Below the pieces are notes generated by a model that was not told the DNA's origin, did not search any database, and was given only the letters and a program-made list of their open reading frames with translations. This document shows positions 26,598 through 39,994 of a stretch of 64,000 nt of DNA, in pieces. Origin of the DNA: Aurelia coerulea (lineage: Eukaryota > Cnidaria > Scyphozoa > Semaeostomeae > Ulmaridae); NCBI GenBank assembly GCA_039566865.1, contig CM076957.1, positions 11,975,896 to 12,039,895 of the forward strand. The letters run 5' to 3'. Position 1 is the first letter of the stretch; the number at the start of each line of letters is the position of its first letter. Both the position numbers and the translations under genes were made by a program.

Positions 26598-28835
26598 TCG
26601 ATTAATTGAATGTTTATTTTCTCAAAGAAAACAAAATATAACAACAAAAAGTGTAGATTAACGTACTTCAGTAGCTAAAATATATATTATAAAGAAAATT
26701 GCACTCTTCGTCCTTTAAAACTTTGGTTCTGCCAGTAATTTCTTTTATAGCACTACATTAGTGCTGTAGCAGCCATTCTTGGAAACATTACTATAGTCAT
26801 TAGTTTTTTCTTTAGTCTCATTTTAGCTTTACTGTATAAACAAACATCGATTAATTAAATGTTCATTTTCTCAAAGAAAACAAAATACAAACACAAAAAG
26901 TGTGGATTAACGTACTTTAGTAGCTACAATATATATTATAAAGAGTATTGCACTTTTCGTCCTTTAAAACTTTAGTTCTGCCAGTAATTTCTTTTAGAGC
27001 ACTATGTTAGTGCTGTAGCAGCCATTCTTGGAAACATTACTATAAACATTAGTTTTTTCTTTAGTCTCATTATAGCTTTACTGTATAAACAAACATCGAT
27101 TAATTAAATGTTTATTTTCTCAAAGAAAACATAATATAACAACAAAAAGTGTGGATTAACGTACTTTAGTAGCCAAAATATATATAATAAAGAATATTGC
27201 AATCATTGTCCTTTAAAACTTCAGTTCTGCCAGTAACTTCTTTATAGCACTTTATTAGTGCTGGAGCAACCAATTTTTGAAACATTACTATAAACATTAG
27301 CTTTTTCTTTCGTTTCATTTTAGCTTTACTGCATAAACAAACATCGATTAATTAAATTTTTATTTTCTCAAAGAAAACAAAATATAACACGAAAAGTGTG
27401 GATTAACGTACTTTAGTAGCTACAATATATATTATAAAGAGTATTGCACTTTTCGTCCTTTAAAACTTTAGTTCTGCCAGTAATTTCTTTTTGAGCACTA
27501 TTTTAGTGCTGTAGCAGCCAATTATTGAAACATTACTATAAACATTAGTTTTTTCTTTCGTTTCAATTTAAATTTACTGCATAAACAAACATCGATTAAT
27601 TAAATGTTTATTTTCTAAAAAGAAAACAAAATATAACAACAAAAAGTGTATACTAACGTACTTTAGTAGCTACAATATATATTATAAAGAGTATTGCACT
27701 CTTCGTTCTTTAAAACTTTTATTTCTGCCAGTAATTTCTTTTAGAGCACTATATTAGTGCTGTAGCAGCCATTCTTGGAAACATTATTATAGGCATTAGT
27801 TTTTTCTTTAGTCTCATTTTAGCTTTACTGCATGAACAAACATCGATTTATAAATGTTTATTTTGTCAAAGAAAATAAAATATAACAACAAAAAGTGTTG
27901 ATTAACGTACTTTAGTAGCTACAATTTATAATATAAAGAGTATTGCACTCTTCGTCCTTTAAAACTTTGGTTCTGCCAGTAATTTCTTTTATAGCACTAT
28001 CTTAGTGCTGTAGCAGCCATTCTTGGAAACATTACTATAAACATTAGTTTTTTCTTTCGTTTCAATTTAAATTTACTGCATAAACAAACATCGATTAATT
28101 AAATGTTTATTTTCTCAAAGAAAACAAAATATAACAACAAAAAGTGTATACTAACGTACTTTAGTAGCTACAATATATATTATAAAGAGTATTGCACTTT
28201 TCGTCCTTTAAAACTTTAGTTCTGCCAGTAATTTCTTTTTGAGCACTATTTTAGTGCTGTAGCAGCCAATTATTGAAACATTACTATAAACATTAGTTTT
28301 TTCTTTCGTTTCAATTTAAATTTACTGCATAAACAAACATCGATTAATTAAATGTTTATTTTCTCAAAGAAAACAAAATATAACAACAAAAAGTGTATAA
28401 TAACGTACTTTAGTAGCTACAATATATATTATAAAGAATATTGCACTCATGGTCCTTTAAAACTTTAGTTCTGCCAGTAGCTTCTTTATAGCACTATATT
28501 AGTGCTGCAGCAACGATTATTTGAAACATTACTATATACATTAGTTATTTCTTTAGTTTCATTTTAGCTTTACTGCATAAACAAACATCGATTAATTGAA
28601 TGTTTATTTTCTCAAAGAAAACAAAATACAAACACAAAATGTGTGGATTAACTTACTTTAGTAGCCCAAACATATATTATAAAGAATATTGCAATCATGG
28701 TCCTTTAAAACTTTAGTTCTGCCAGTAACTTCTTTATAGCACGTTATTAGTGCTGTAGCAGCCATTCTTGGAAACATTACTATAGACATTAGTTTTTTCT
28801 TTAGTCTCATTTTAGCTTTACTGCATGAACAAACA
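26598..28835. repeat. R block, copy 2 (9 monomers, 2238 bp)
   Basis: Monomers start at 26598, 26847, 27096, 27344, 27592, 27843, 28091, 28340 and 28588. All nine starts, and the next one, are exactly 6685 bp before the corresponding starts of copy 3 at 33283-35521, so the two copies carry no net length difference. The last monomer (28588) begins as beta and switches to alpha inside the main dyad, while its partner at 35273 stays beta. Confidence 0.9.
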
Positions 28836-29083
28836 TCGATCAATTAAATGTTTATTTTCTCAAAGAAAACAAAATATAACAATAAAAAGTGTATACTAAC
28901 GTACCTTAGTAGCTACAATATATATTATAAAGAGTATTGCACTCTTCGTCCTTTAAAACTTTAGTTCTGCCAGTAACTTCTTTATAGCACTTTATTAGTG
29001 CTACAGGAACGATTTTGTGAAACATTACTATAAACATTAGTTTTTTCTTTCGTTTCAATTTAAATTTACTGCATAAACAAACA
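28836..29083. repeat. Gamma monomer linking R copy 2 and S copy 2
   Basis: The monomer starts ATCGATCAATT and resembles slot 5 of the six-monomer repeat, with an alpha left half and GCTACAGGAACGATTTTGTG on the right. CAGGAACG is a one-base change shared only with the monomer at 31308, which occupies the same position before S copy 3. That ties the S copy 2 to S copy 3 duplication to this junction. Confidence 0.78.
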
Positions 29084-31058
29084 TCGATTACTTAAATGTT
29101 TATTTTCTCAAAGAAAACAAAATATAACAACAAAAAGTGTATACTAACGTACTTTAGTAGCTACAATATATATTATAAAGAGTATTGCACTTTTCGTCCT
29201 TTAAAACTTTAGTTCTGCCAGTAACTTCTTTATAGCACTATATTAGTGCTGTAGCAGCCATTTTTGGAAACATTACTATAGACATTAGTTTTTCTTTAGT
29301 CTCATTATAGCTTTACTGCATCAACAAACATCGATTAATTAAATGTTCACTTTCTCAAAGAAAACAAAATTCAAACACAAAAATGTGGATTAACTTTTTT
29401 TAGTAGCCACATTATATATTATAAAGAATATTGCACTCATTGTCCTTTCAAAACTTTAGTTCTGCCAGTAACTTCTTTATAGCACTTTATTAGTGCTGCA
29501 GCAACCAATTTTTGAAACATTACTATAAACATTAATTTTTCTTTCGTTTCATTTTAGCTTTACTGCATAAACAAACATCGATTAATTAAATGTTTATTTT
29601 GTCAAAGAAAACAAAATATAACAACAAAAACTGTGGATTAACGTACTTTAGTAGCTACAATATATATTATAAAGAGTATTGCACTCTTCGTCCTTTAAAA
29701 CTTTATTTCTGCCAGTAATTTCTTTTAGAGCACTATTTTAGTGCTGTAGCAGCCAGTTTTTGAAACATTACTATAAACATTATTTTTTTCTTTCGTTTCA
29801 ATTTAAATTTACTGCATAAACAAACATCGATTAATTAAATGTTTATTTTCTCAGAGAAAAAAAAATATAACAACAAAAAGTGTATACTAACGTACTTTAG
29901 TAGCTACAATATATATTATAAAGAGTATTGCACTCTTCGTTCTTTAAAACTTTAGTTCTGCCAGTAATTTCTTTTAGAGCACTATATTAGTGCTGTAGCA
30001 GCCATTCTTGGAAACATTACTATAGGCATTAGTTTTTTCTTTGGTCTCATTTAGCTTTACTGCATGAACAAACATCGATTAATTAAATGTTAATTTCCTC
30101 AAAGAAAACAAAATACAAACACAAAAAGTGTGGATTAACTTACTTTAGTAGCCAAAATATATACTATAAGAAATGTTGCACTCATGGTCCTTTAAAACTT
30201 TAGTTCTGCCAGTAGCTTCTTTATAGCACTATATTAGTGCTGCAGCAACGATTATTTGAAACATTACTATATACATTAGTTATTTCTTTAGTTTCATTTT
30301 AGCTTTACTGCATAAACAAACATCGATTAATTGAATGTTTATTTTCTCAAAGAAAACAAAATACAAACACAAAAAGTGTGGATTAACATACTTTAGTAGC
30401 CAAAACATATATTATAAAGAATAGTGCAATCATGGTCCTTTAAAACTTTAGTTCTGCCAATAACTTCTTTATAGCACGTTATTAGTGCTGCAGCAACCAA
30501 TTTTTGAAACTTTACTATAAACATTAGTTTTTTCTTTCGTTTCATTTTAGCTTTACTGCATAAACAAACATCGATTTATTGTATGTTTATTTTCTCAAAG
30601 AAAACAAAATATAACAACAAAAAGTATGGATTAACGTACTTTAGTAGCTACAATATATATTATAAAGAGTATTGCACTCTTCGAACTTTGGTTCTGACAG
30701 TAATTTCTTTTATAGCACTATATTAGGGCTGTAGCAGCTATTCTTGGAAACATTACTATAGACATTAGTTTTTTCTTTAGTCTCATTTTAGCTTTACTGC
30801 ATAAACAAACATCGATTAATTAAATGTTCATTTTCTCAAAAAAAAAACAATACAAACACAAAACGTGTGGATTAACTTACTTTATTACCTAAAATATATA
30901 TTATAAAGAATATTGCACTCATGGTCCTTTAAAACTTTAGTTCTGCCAGTAACTTCTTTATAGCACTTTATTAGTGATGCAGCAACCAGTTTTTGAAACA
31001 TTAATATAAACATTAGTTTTTCTTTCGTTTCATTTTAGCTTTACTGCATAAACAAACA
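29084..31058. repeat. S block, copy 2 (8 monomers, 1975 bp)
   Basis: Monomers start at 29084, 29331, 29578, 29827, 30075, 30323, 30571 and 30812, with the same slot markers as copy 1. It shares derived changes with copy 3 that copy 1 lacks, such as AGTAGCCACATTATAT in slot 2, CAGCCAGTTTTTG in slot 3 and CCAATAACTTC in slot 6. Copies 2 and 3 therefore separated last. Confidence 0.87.
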
Positions 31059-31555
31059 TCGATTAATTGAATGTTTATTTTCTCAAAGAAAACAAAATAT
31101 AACAACAAAAAGTGTGGATTAACGTACTTCAGTAGCTAAAATATATATTATAAAGAACATTGCACTCTTCGTCCTTTAAAACTTTGGTTCTGCCAGTAAT
31201 TTCTTTTATAGCACTACATTAGTGCTGTAGCAGCCATTCTTGGAAACATTACTATAGTCATTAGTTTTTTCTTTAGTCTCATTTTAGCTTTACTGCATAA
31301 ACAAACATCGATTAATTAAATGTTCATTTTCTCAAAGAAAACAAAATAAAAACACAAAAAGTGTGGATTAGCGTACTTTAGTAGCTACAATATATATTAT
31401 AAAGAGTATTGCACTCTTTGTCCTTTAAAACTTTAGTTCTGCCAGTAACTTCTTTATAGCACTTTATTAGTGCTACAGGAACGATTTTGTGAAACATTAC
31501 TATAAACATTAGTTTTTTCTTTCGTTTCAATTTAAATTTACTGCATAAACAAACA
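31059..31555. repeat. Two monomers between S copies 2 and 3
   Basis: Monomer 31059 is the CTTCAG monomer that normally opens an R block. Monomer 31308 starts like the second R monomer (TTCATTTTC) but switches on its right side to GCTACAGGAACG. The R block is thus interrupted after one and a half monomers and the next S block begins, which marks the duplication junction at roughly 31310-31480. Confidence 0.78.
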
Positions 31556-33282
31556 TCGATTACTTAAATGTTTATTTTCTCAAAGAAAACAAAATATAAC
31601 AACAAAAAGTGTATACTAACGTACTTTAGTAGCTACAATATATATTATAAAGAGTATTGCACTCTTTGTCCTTTAAAACTTTAGTTCTGCCAGTAACTTC
31701 TTTATAGCACTATATTAGTGCTGTAGCAGCCATTTTTGGAAACATTACTATAGACATTAGTTTTTCTTAAGTCTCATTTTAGCGTTACTGCATCAACAAA
31801 CATCGATTAATTAAATGTTCACTTTCTCAAAGAAAACAAAATTCAAACACAAAAATGTGGATTAACTTTTTTTAGTAGCCACATTATATATTATAAAGAA
31901 TATTGCACTCATTGTCCTTTCAAAACTTTAGTTCTGCCAGTAACTTCTTTATAGCACTTTATTAGTGCTGCAGCAACCAATTTTTGAAACATTACTATAA
32001 ACATTAATTTTTCTTTCGTTTCATTTTAGCTTTACTGCATAAACAAACATCGATTAATTAAATGTTTATTTTGTCAAAGAAAACAAAATATAACAACAAA
32101 AATTGTGGATTAACGTACTTTAGTAGCTACAATATATATTATAAAGAGTATTGCACTCTTCGTCCTTTAAAACTTTATTTCTGCCAGTAATTTCTTTTAG
32201 AGCACTATTTTAGTGCTGTAGCAGCCAGTTTTTGAAACATTACTATAAACATTATTTTTTTCTTTCGTTTCAATTTAAATTTACTGCATAAACAAACATC
32301 GATTAATTAAATGTTAATTTCCTCAAAGAAAACAAAATACAAACACAAAAAGTGTGGATTAACTTACTTTAGTAGCCAAAATATATACTATAAGAAATGT
32401 TGCACTCATGGTCCTTTAAAACTTTAGTTCTGCCAGTAGCTTCTTTATAGCACTATATTAGTGCTGCAGCAACGATTATTTGAAACATTACTATATACAT
32501 TAGTTATTTCTTTAGTTTCATTTTAGCTTTACTGCATAAACAAACATCGATTAATTGAATGTTTATTTTCTCAAAGAAAACAAAATACAAACACAAAAAG
32601 TGTGGATTAACATACTTTAGTAGCCAAAACATATATTATAAAGAATAGTGCAATCATGGTCCTTTAAAACTTTAGTTCTGCCAATAACTTCTTTATAGCA
32701 CGTTATTAGTGCTGCAGCAACCAATTTTTGAAACTTTACTATAAACATTAGTTTTTTCTTTCGTTTCATTTTAGCTTTACTGCATAAACAAACATCGATT
32801 TATTGTATGTTTATTTTCTCAAAGAAAACAAAATATAACAACAAAAAGTATGGATTAACGTACTTTAGTAGCTACAATATATATTATAAAGAGTATTGCA
32901 CTCTTCGAACTTTGGTTCTGTCAGTAATTTCTTTTATAGCACTATATTAGGGCTGTAGCAGCTATTCTTGGAAACATTACTATAGACATTAGTTTTTTCT
33001 TTAGTCTCATTTTAGCTTTACTGCATAAACAAACATCGATTAATTAAATGTTCATTTTCTCAAAAAAAAAACAATACAAACACAAAACGTGTGGATTAAC
33101 TTACTTTATTACCTAAAATATATATTATAAAGAATATTGCACTCATGGTCCTTTAAAACTTTAGTTCTGCCAGTAACTTCTTTATAGCACTTTATTAGTG
33201 ATGCAGCAACCAGTTTTTGAAACATTAATATAAACATTAGTTTTTCTTTCGTTTCATTTTAGCTTTACTGCATAAACAAACA
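31556..33282. repeat. S block, copy 3 (7 monomers, slot 4 missing)
   Basis: Monomers start at 31556, 31803, 32050, 32299, 32547, 32795 and 33036. The GTATACTAACG alpha of slot 4 (25366 and 29827 in the other copies) is absent: the TGTC monomer at 32050 is followed directly by the TTAATTTCC monomer at 32299. The offset to copy 2 falls accordingly from 2472 to 2224 bp. The rest is nearly identical to copy 2. Confidence 0.87.
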
Positions 33283-35520
33283 TCGATTAATTGAATGTTT
33301 ATTTTCTCAAAGAAAACAAAATATAACAACAAAAAGTGTGGATTAACGTACTTCAGTAGCTAAAATATATATTATAAAGAACATTGCACTCTTCGTCCTT
33401 TAAAACTTTGGTTCTGCCAGTAATTTCTTTTATAGCACTACATTAGTGCTGTAGCAGCCATTCTTGGAAACATTACTATAGTCATTAGTTTTTTCTTTAG
33501 TCTCATTTTAGCTTTACTGTATAAACAAACATCGATTAATTAAATGTTCATTTTCTCAAAGAAAACAAAATACAAACACAAAAAGTGTGGATTAACGTAC
33601 TTTAGTAGCTACAATATATATTATAAAGAGTATTGCACTTTTCGTCCTTTAAAACTTTAGTTCTGCCAGTAATTTCTTTTAGAGCACTATGTTAGTGCTG
33701 TAGCAGCCATTCTTGGAAACATTACTATAAACATTAGTTTTTTCTTTAGTCTCATTATAGCTTTACTGTATAAACAAACATCGATTAATTAAATGTTTAT
33801 TTTCTCAAAGAAAACATAATATAACAACAAAAAGTGTGGATTAACGTACTTTAGTAGCCAAAATATATATAATAAAGAATATTGCAATCATTGTCCTTTA
33901 AAACTTCAGTTCTGCCAGTAACTTCTTTATAGCACTTTATTAGTGCTGGAGCAACCAATTTTTGAAACATTACTATAAACATTAGCTTTTTCTTTCGTTT
34001 CATTTTAGCTTTACTGCATAAACAAACATCGATTAATTAAATTTTTATTTTCTCAAAGAAAACAAAATATAACACGAAAAGTGTGGATTAACGTACTTTA
34101 GTAGCTACAATATATATTATAAAGAGTATTGCACTTTTCGTCCTTTAAAACTTTAGTTCTGCCAGTAATTTCTTTTTGAGCACTATTTTAGTGCTGTAGC
34201 AGCCAATTATTGAAACATTACTATAAACATTAGTTTTTTCTTTCGTTTCAATTTAAATTTACTGCATAAACAAACATCGATTAATTAAATGTTTATTTTC
34301 TAAAAAGAAAACAAAATATAACAACAAAAAGTGTATACTAACGTACTTTAGTAGCTACAATATATATTATAAAGAGTATTGCACTCTTCGTTCTTTAAAA
34401 CTTTTATTTCTGCCAGTAATTTCTTTTAGAGCACTATATTAGTGCTGTAGCAGCCATTCTTGGAAACATTACTATAGGCATTAGTTTTTTCTTAAGTCTC
34501 ATTTTAGCTTTACTGCATGAACAAACATCGATTTATAAATGTTTATTTTGTCAAAGAAAATAAAATATAACAACAAAAAGTGTGGATTAACGTACTTTAG
34601 TAGCTACAATATATAATATAAAGAGTATTGCACTCTTCGTCCTTTAAAACTTTGGTTCTGCCAGCAATTTCTTTTATAGCACTATCTTAGTGCTGTAGCA
34701 GCCATTCTTGGAAACATTACTATAAACATTAGTTTTTTCTTTCGTTTCAATTTAAATTTACTGCATAAACAAACATCGATTAATTAAATGTTTATTTTCT
34801 CAAAGAAAACAAAATATAACAACAAAAAGTGTATACTAACGTACTTTAGTAGCTACAATATATATTATAAAGAGTATTGCACTTTTCGTCCTTTAAAACT
34901 TTAGTTCTGCCAGTAATTTCTTTTTGAGCACTATTTTAGTGCTGTAGCAGCCAATTATTGAAACATTACTATAAACATTAGTTTTTTCTTTCGTTTCAAT
35001 TTAAATTTACTGCATAAACAAACATCGATTAATTAAATGTTTATTTTCTCAAAGAAAACAAAATATAACAACAAAAAGTGTATACTAACGTACTTTAGTA
35101 GCTACAATATATATTATAAAGAATATTGCACTCATGGTCCTTTAAAACTTTAGTTCTGCCAGTAGCTTCTTTATAGCACTATATTAGTGCTGCAGCAACG
35201 ATAATTTGAAACATTACTATATACATTAGTTATTTCTTTAGTTTCATTTTAGCTTTACTGCATAAACAAACATCGATTAATTGAATGTTTATTTTCTCAA
35301 AGAAAACAAAATACAAACACAAAATGTGTGGATTAACTTACTTTAGTAGCCAAAACATATATTATAAAGAATATTGCAATCATGGTCCTTTAAAACTTTA
35401 GTTCTGCCAGTAACTTCTTTATAGCACGTTATTAGTGCTGCAGCAACCAATTTTTGAAACATTACTATAAACATTAGTTTTTTCTTTCGTTTCATTTTAG
35501 CTTTACTGCATAAACAAACA
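33283..35520. repeat. R block, copy 3 (9 monomers, 2238 bp), start of domain A'
   Basis: Monomers start at 33283, 33532, 33781, 34029, 34277, 34528, 34776, 35025 and 35273. It has the architecture of copy 2, and like copy 1 it leads straight into the six-monomer repeat. This places it as the left end of the second copy of domain A. Confidence 0.9.
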
Positions 35521-37012
35521 TCGATTTATTGTATGTTTATTTTCGCAAAGAAAACAAAATATAACAGCAAAAAGTGTGGATTAACGTACTTTAGTAGCTA
35601 CAATACAAATTATAAAGAATATTGCACTCTTCGTCCTTTAAAACTTTGGTTCTGCCAGTAATTTCTTTTATAGCACCATATTACTGCTGTAGCAGCTATT
35701 TTTGGAAACATTACTATAGACATTAGTTTTTTTTAGTCTCATTTTAGCTTTACTGCATGAATAAACATCGATTAATTAAATGTTCATTTCCTCAAAGAAA
35801 ACAAAATATAACAACAAAAACTGTGGATTAACGTACTTTAGTAGCTACAATATATATTATAAAGAGTATTGCACTTTTCGTCCTTTAAAACTTTAGTTCT
35901 GCCAGTAATTTCTTGTTGAGCACTATTTTAGTGCTGTAGCAGCCAATTATTGAAACATTACTATAAACATTAGTTTTTTCTTTCGTTTCAATTTAAATTT
36001 ACTGCATAAACAAACATCGATTAATTAAATGTTAATTTTCTCAAAGAAAACAAAATATAACAACAAAAAGTGTATACTAACGTACTTTAGTAGCTACAAT
36101 ATATATTATAAAGAGTATTGCACTCTTCGTTCTTTAAAACTTTAGTTCTGCCAGTAATTTCTTTTAGAGCACTATATTAGTGCTGTAGCAGCCATTCTTG
36201 GAAACATTACTATAGGCATTAGTTTTTTTTCTTTAGTCTCATTTTAGCTTTACTGCATGAACAAACATCGATTAATTAAATGTTTATTTTGTCAAAGAAA
36301 ACAAAATATAACAACAAAAAGTGTGGATTAACGTACTTTAGTAGCTACAATATATATTATAAAGAGTATTGCACTCTTCGTCCTTTAAAACTTTGGTTCT
36401 GCCAGTAATTTCTTTTATAGCACTATATTAGTGCTGTAGCATCCATTCTTGGAAACATTACTATAGACATTAGTTTTTTCTTTAGTCTCATTTTAGCTTT
36501 ACTGCATAAACAAACATCGATCAATTAAATGTTTATTTTCTCAAAGAAAACAAAATATAACAATAAAAAGTGTATACTAACGTACTTTAGTAGCTACAAT
36601 ATATATTATAAAGAGTATTGCACTCTTCGTCCTTTAAAACTTTAGTTCTGCCAGTAACTTCTTTATAGCACTTTATTAGTGCTACAGCAACGATTTTGTG
36701 AAACATTACTATATACATTAGTTTTTTCTTTCGTTTCATTTTAGCTTTACTGCATAAACAAACATCGATTAATTAAATGTTAATTTTCTCAAAGAAAACA
36801 AAATACAAACACAAAAAGTGTGGATTAACTTACTTTAGTAGCCAAAATATATATTATAAAGAATATTGCACTCATGGTCCTTTAAAACTTTAGTTCTGCC
36901 AGTAGCTTCTTTATAGCACTATATTAGTGCTGCAGCAACGATTATTTGAAACATTTCTATATACATTAGTTATTTCTTTAGTTTCATTTTAGCTTTACTG
37001 CATAAACAAACA
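35521..37012. repeat. Six-monomer higher-order repeat, copy A'1 (1492 bp)
   Basis: Monomers start at 35521, 35768, 36017, 36268, 36517 and 36765, and slot markers are those of copy A1. Slot 3 keeps TGTTAATTTTC and AAAAAGTGTATAC. A two-base expansion of the T run in the slot 3 tail makes that monomer 251 bp. Confidence 0.92.
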
Positions 37013-38504
37013 TCGATTTATTGTATGTTTATTTTCGCAAAGAAAACAAAATATAACAGCAAAAAGTGTGGATTAACGTACTTTAGTAGCTACAATACAA
37101 ATTATAAAGAATATTGCACTCTTCGTCCTTTAAAACTTTGGTTCTGCCAGTAATTTCTTTTATAGCACTATATTACTGCTGTAGCAGCTATTTTTGGAAA
37201 CATTACTATAGACATTAGTTTTTTTTTAGTCTCATTTTAGCTTTACTGCATGAATAAACATCGATTAATTAAATGTTCATTTCCTCAAAGAAAACAAAAT
37301 ATAACAACAAAAACTGTGGATTAACGTACTTTTAGTAGCTACAATATATATTATGAAGAGTATTGCACTTTTCGTCCTTTAAAACTTTAGTTCTGCCAGT
37401 AATTTCTTTTTGAGCACTATTTTAGTGCTGTAGCAGCCAATTATTGAAACATTACTATAAACATTAGTTTTTTCTTTCGTTTCAATTTAAATTTACTGCA
37501 TAAACAAACATCGATTAATTAAATGTTTATTTTCTCAAAGAAAACAAAATATAACAACAAAAAAAATATACTAACGTACTTTAGTAGCTACAATATATAT
37601 TATAAAGAGTATTGCACTCTTCGTTCTTTAAAACTTTAGTTCTGCCAGTAATTTCTTTTAGAGCACTATATTAGTGCTGTAGCAGCCATTCTTGGAAACA
37701 TTACTATAGGCATTAGTTTTTTCTTTAGTCTCATTTTAGCTTTACTGCATGAACAAACATCGATTAATTAAATGTTTATTTTGTCAAAGAAAACAAAATA
37801 TAACAACAAAAAGTGTGGATTAACGTACTTTAGTAGCTACAATATATATTATAAAGAGTATTGCACTCTTCGTCCTTTAAAACTTTGGTTCTGCCAGTAA
37901 TTTCTTTTATAGCACTATATTAGTGCTGTAGCATCCATTCTTGGAAACATTACTATAGACATTAGTTTTTTCTTTAGTCTCATTTTAGCTTTAATGCATA
38001 AACAAACATCGATGAATTAAATGTTTATTTTCTCAAAGAAAACAAAATATAACAATAAAAAGTGTATACTAACGTACTTTAGTAGCTACAATATATATTA
38101 TAAAGAGTATTGCACTCTTCGTCCTTTAAAACTTTAGTTCTGCCAGTAACTTCTTTATAGCACTTTATTAGTGCTACAGCAACGATTTTGTGAAACATTA
38201 CTATATACATTAGTTTTTTCTTTCGTTTCATTTTAGCTTTACTGCATAAACAAACATCGATTAATTAAATGTTAATTTTCTCAAAGAAAACAAAATACAA
38301 ACACAAAAAGTGTGGATTAACTTACTTTAGTAGCCAAAATTTATATTATAAAGAATATTGCACTCATTGTCCTTTAAAACTTTAGTTCTGCCAGTAGCTT
38401 CTTTATAGCACTATATTAGTGCTGCAGCAACGATTATTTGAAACATTTCTATATACATTAGTTATTTCTTTAGTTTCATTTTAGCTTTACTGCATAAACA
38501 AACA
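37013..38504. repeat. Six-monomer higher-order repeat, copy A'2 (1492 bp)
   Basis: Monomers start at 37013, 37261, 37511, 37760, 38009 and 38257. Slot 3 carries ACAACAAAAAAAATATAC in place of ACAACAAAAAGTGTATAC, a variant shared only with copy A'3. Slot 5 starts ATCGATGAATT, a one-base change from ATCGATCAATT. Confidence 0.92.
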
Positions 38505-39994
38505 TCGATTTATTGTATGTTTATTTTCGCAAAGAAAACAAAATATAACAGCAAAAAGTGTGGATTAACGTACTTTAGTAGCTACAATACAAATTATAAA
38601 GAATATTGCACTCTTCGTCCTTTAAAACTTTGGTTCTGCCAGTAATTTCTTTTATAGCACTATATTACTGCTGTAGCAGCTATTTTTGGAAACATTACTA
38701 TAGACATTAGTTTTTTTTAGTCCCCTTTTAGCTTTACTGCATGAATAAACATCGATTAATTAAATGTTCATTTCCTCAAAGAAAACAAAATATAACAACA
38801 AAAACTGTGGATTAACGTACTTTAGTAGCTACAATATATATTATAAAGAGTATTGCACTTTTCGTCCTTTAAAACTTTAGTTCTGCCAGTAATTTCTTTT
38901 TGAGCACTATTTTAGTGCTGTAGCAGCCAATTATTGAAACATTACTATAAACATTAGTTTTTTCTTTCGTTTCAATTTAAATTTACTGCATAAACAAACA
39001 TCGATTAATTAAATGTTTATTTTCTCAAAGAAAACAAAATATAACAACAAAAAAAATATACTAACGTACTTTAGTAGCTACAATATATATTATAAAGAGT
39101 ATTGCACTCTTCGTTCTTTAAAACTTTAGTTCTGCCAGTAATTTCTTTTAGAGCACTATATTAGTGCTGTAGCAGCCATTCTTGGAAACATTACTATAGG
39201 CATTAGTTTTTTCTTTAGTCTCATTTTAGCTTTACTGCATGAACAAACATCGATTAATTAAATGTTTATTTTGTCAAAGAAAACAAAATATAACAACAAA
39301 AAGTGTGGATTAACGTACTTTAGTAGCTACAATATATATTATAAAGAGTATTGCACTCTTCGTCCTTTAAAACTTTGGTTCTGCCAGTAATTTCTTTTAT
39401 AGCACTATATTAGTGCTGTAGCATCCATTCTTGGAAACATTACTATAGACATTAGTTTTTTCTTTAGTCTCATTTTAGCTTTACTGCATAAACAAACATC
39501 GATCAATTAAATGTTTATTTTCTCAAAGAAAACAAAATATAACAATAAAAAGTGTATACTAACGTACTTTAGTAGCTACAATATATATTATAAAGAGTAT
39601 TGCACTCTTCGTCCTTTAAAACTTTAGTTCTGCCAGTAACTTCTTTATAGCACTTTATTAGTGCTACAGCAACGATTTTGTGAAACATTACTATATACAT
39701 TAGTTTTTTCTTTCGTTTCATTTTAGCTTTACTGCATAAACAAACATCGATTAATTAAATGTTAATTTTCTCAAAGAAAACAAAATACAAACACAAAAAG
39801 TGTGGATTAACTTACTTTAGTAGCCAAAATATATATTATAAAGAATATTGCACTCATGGTCCTTTAAAACTTTAGTTCTGCCAGTAGCTTCTTTATAGCA
39901 CTATATTAGTGCTGCAGCAACGATTATTTGAAACATTTCTATATACATTAGTTATTTCTTTAGTTTCATTTTAGCTTTACTGCATAAACAAACA
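38505..39994. repeat. Six-monomer higher-order repeat, copy A'3 (1490 bp)
   Basis: Monomers start at 38505, 38752, 39001, 39250, 39499 and 39747. All six slots are present, unlike copy A3. Slot 3 shares the ACAACAAAAAAAATATAC variant with A'2. Slot 1 has TAGTCCCCTTTTAGC where the others have TAGTCTCATTTTAGC. Confidence 0.92.
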
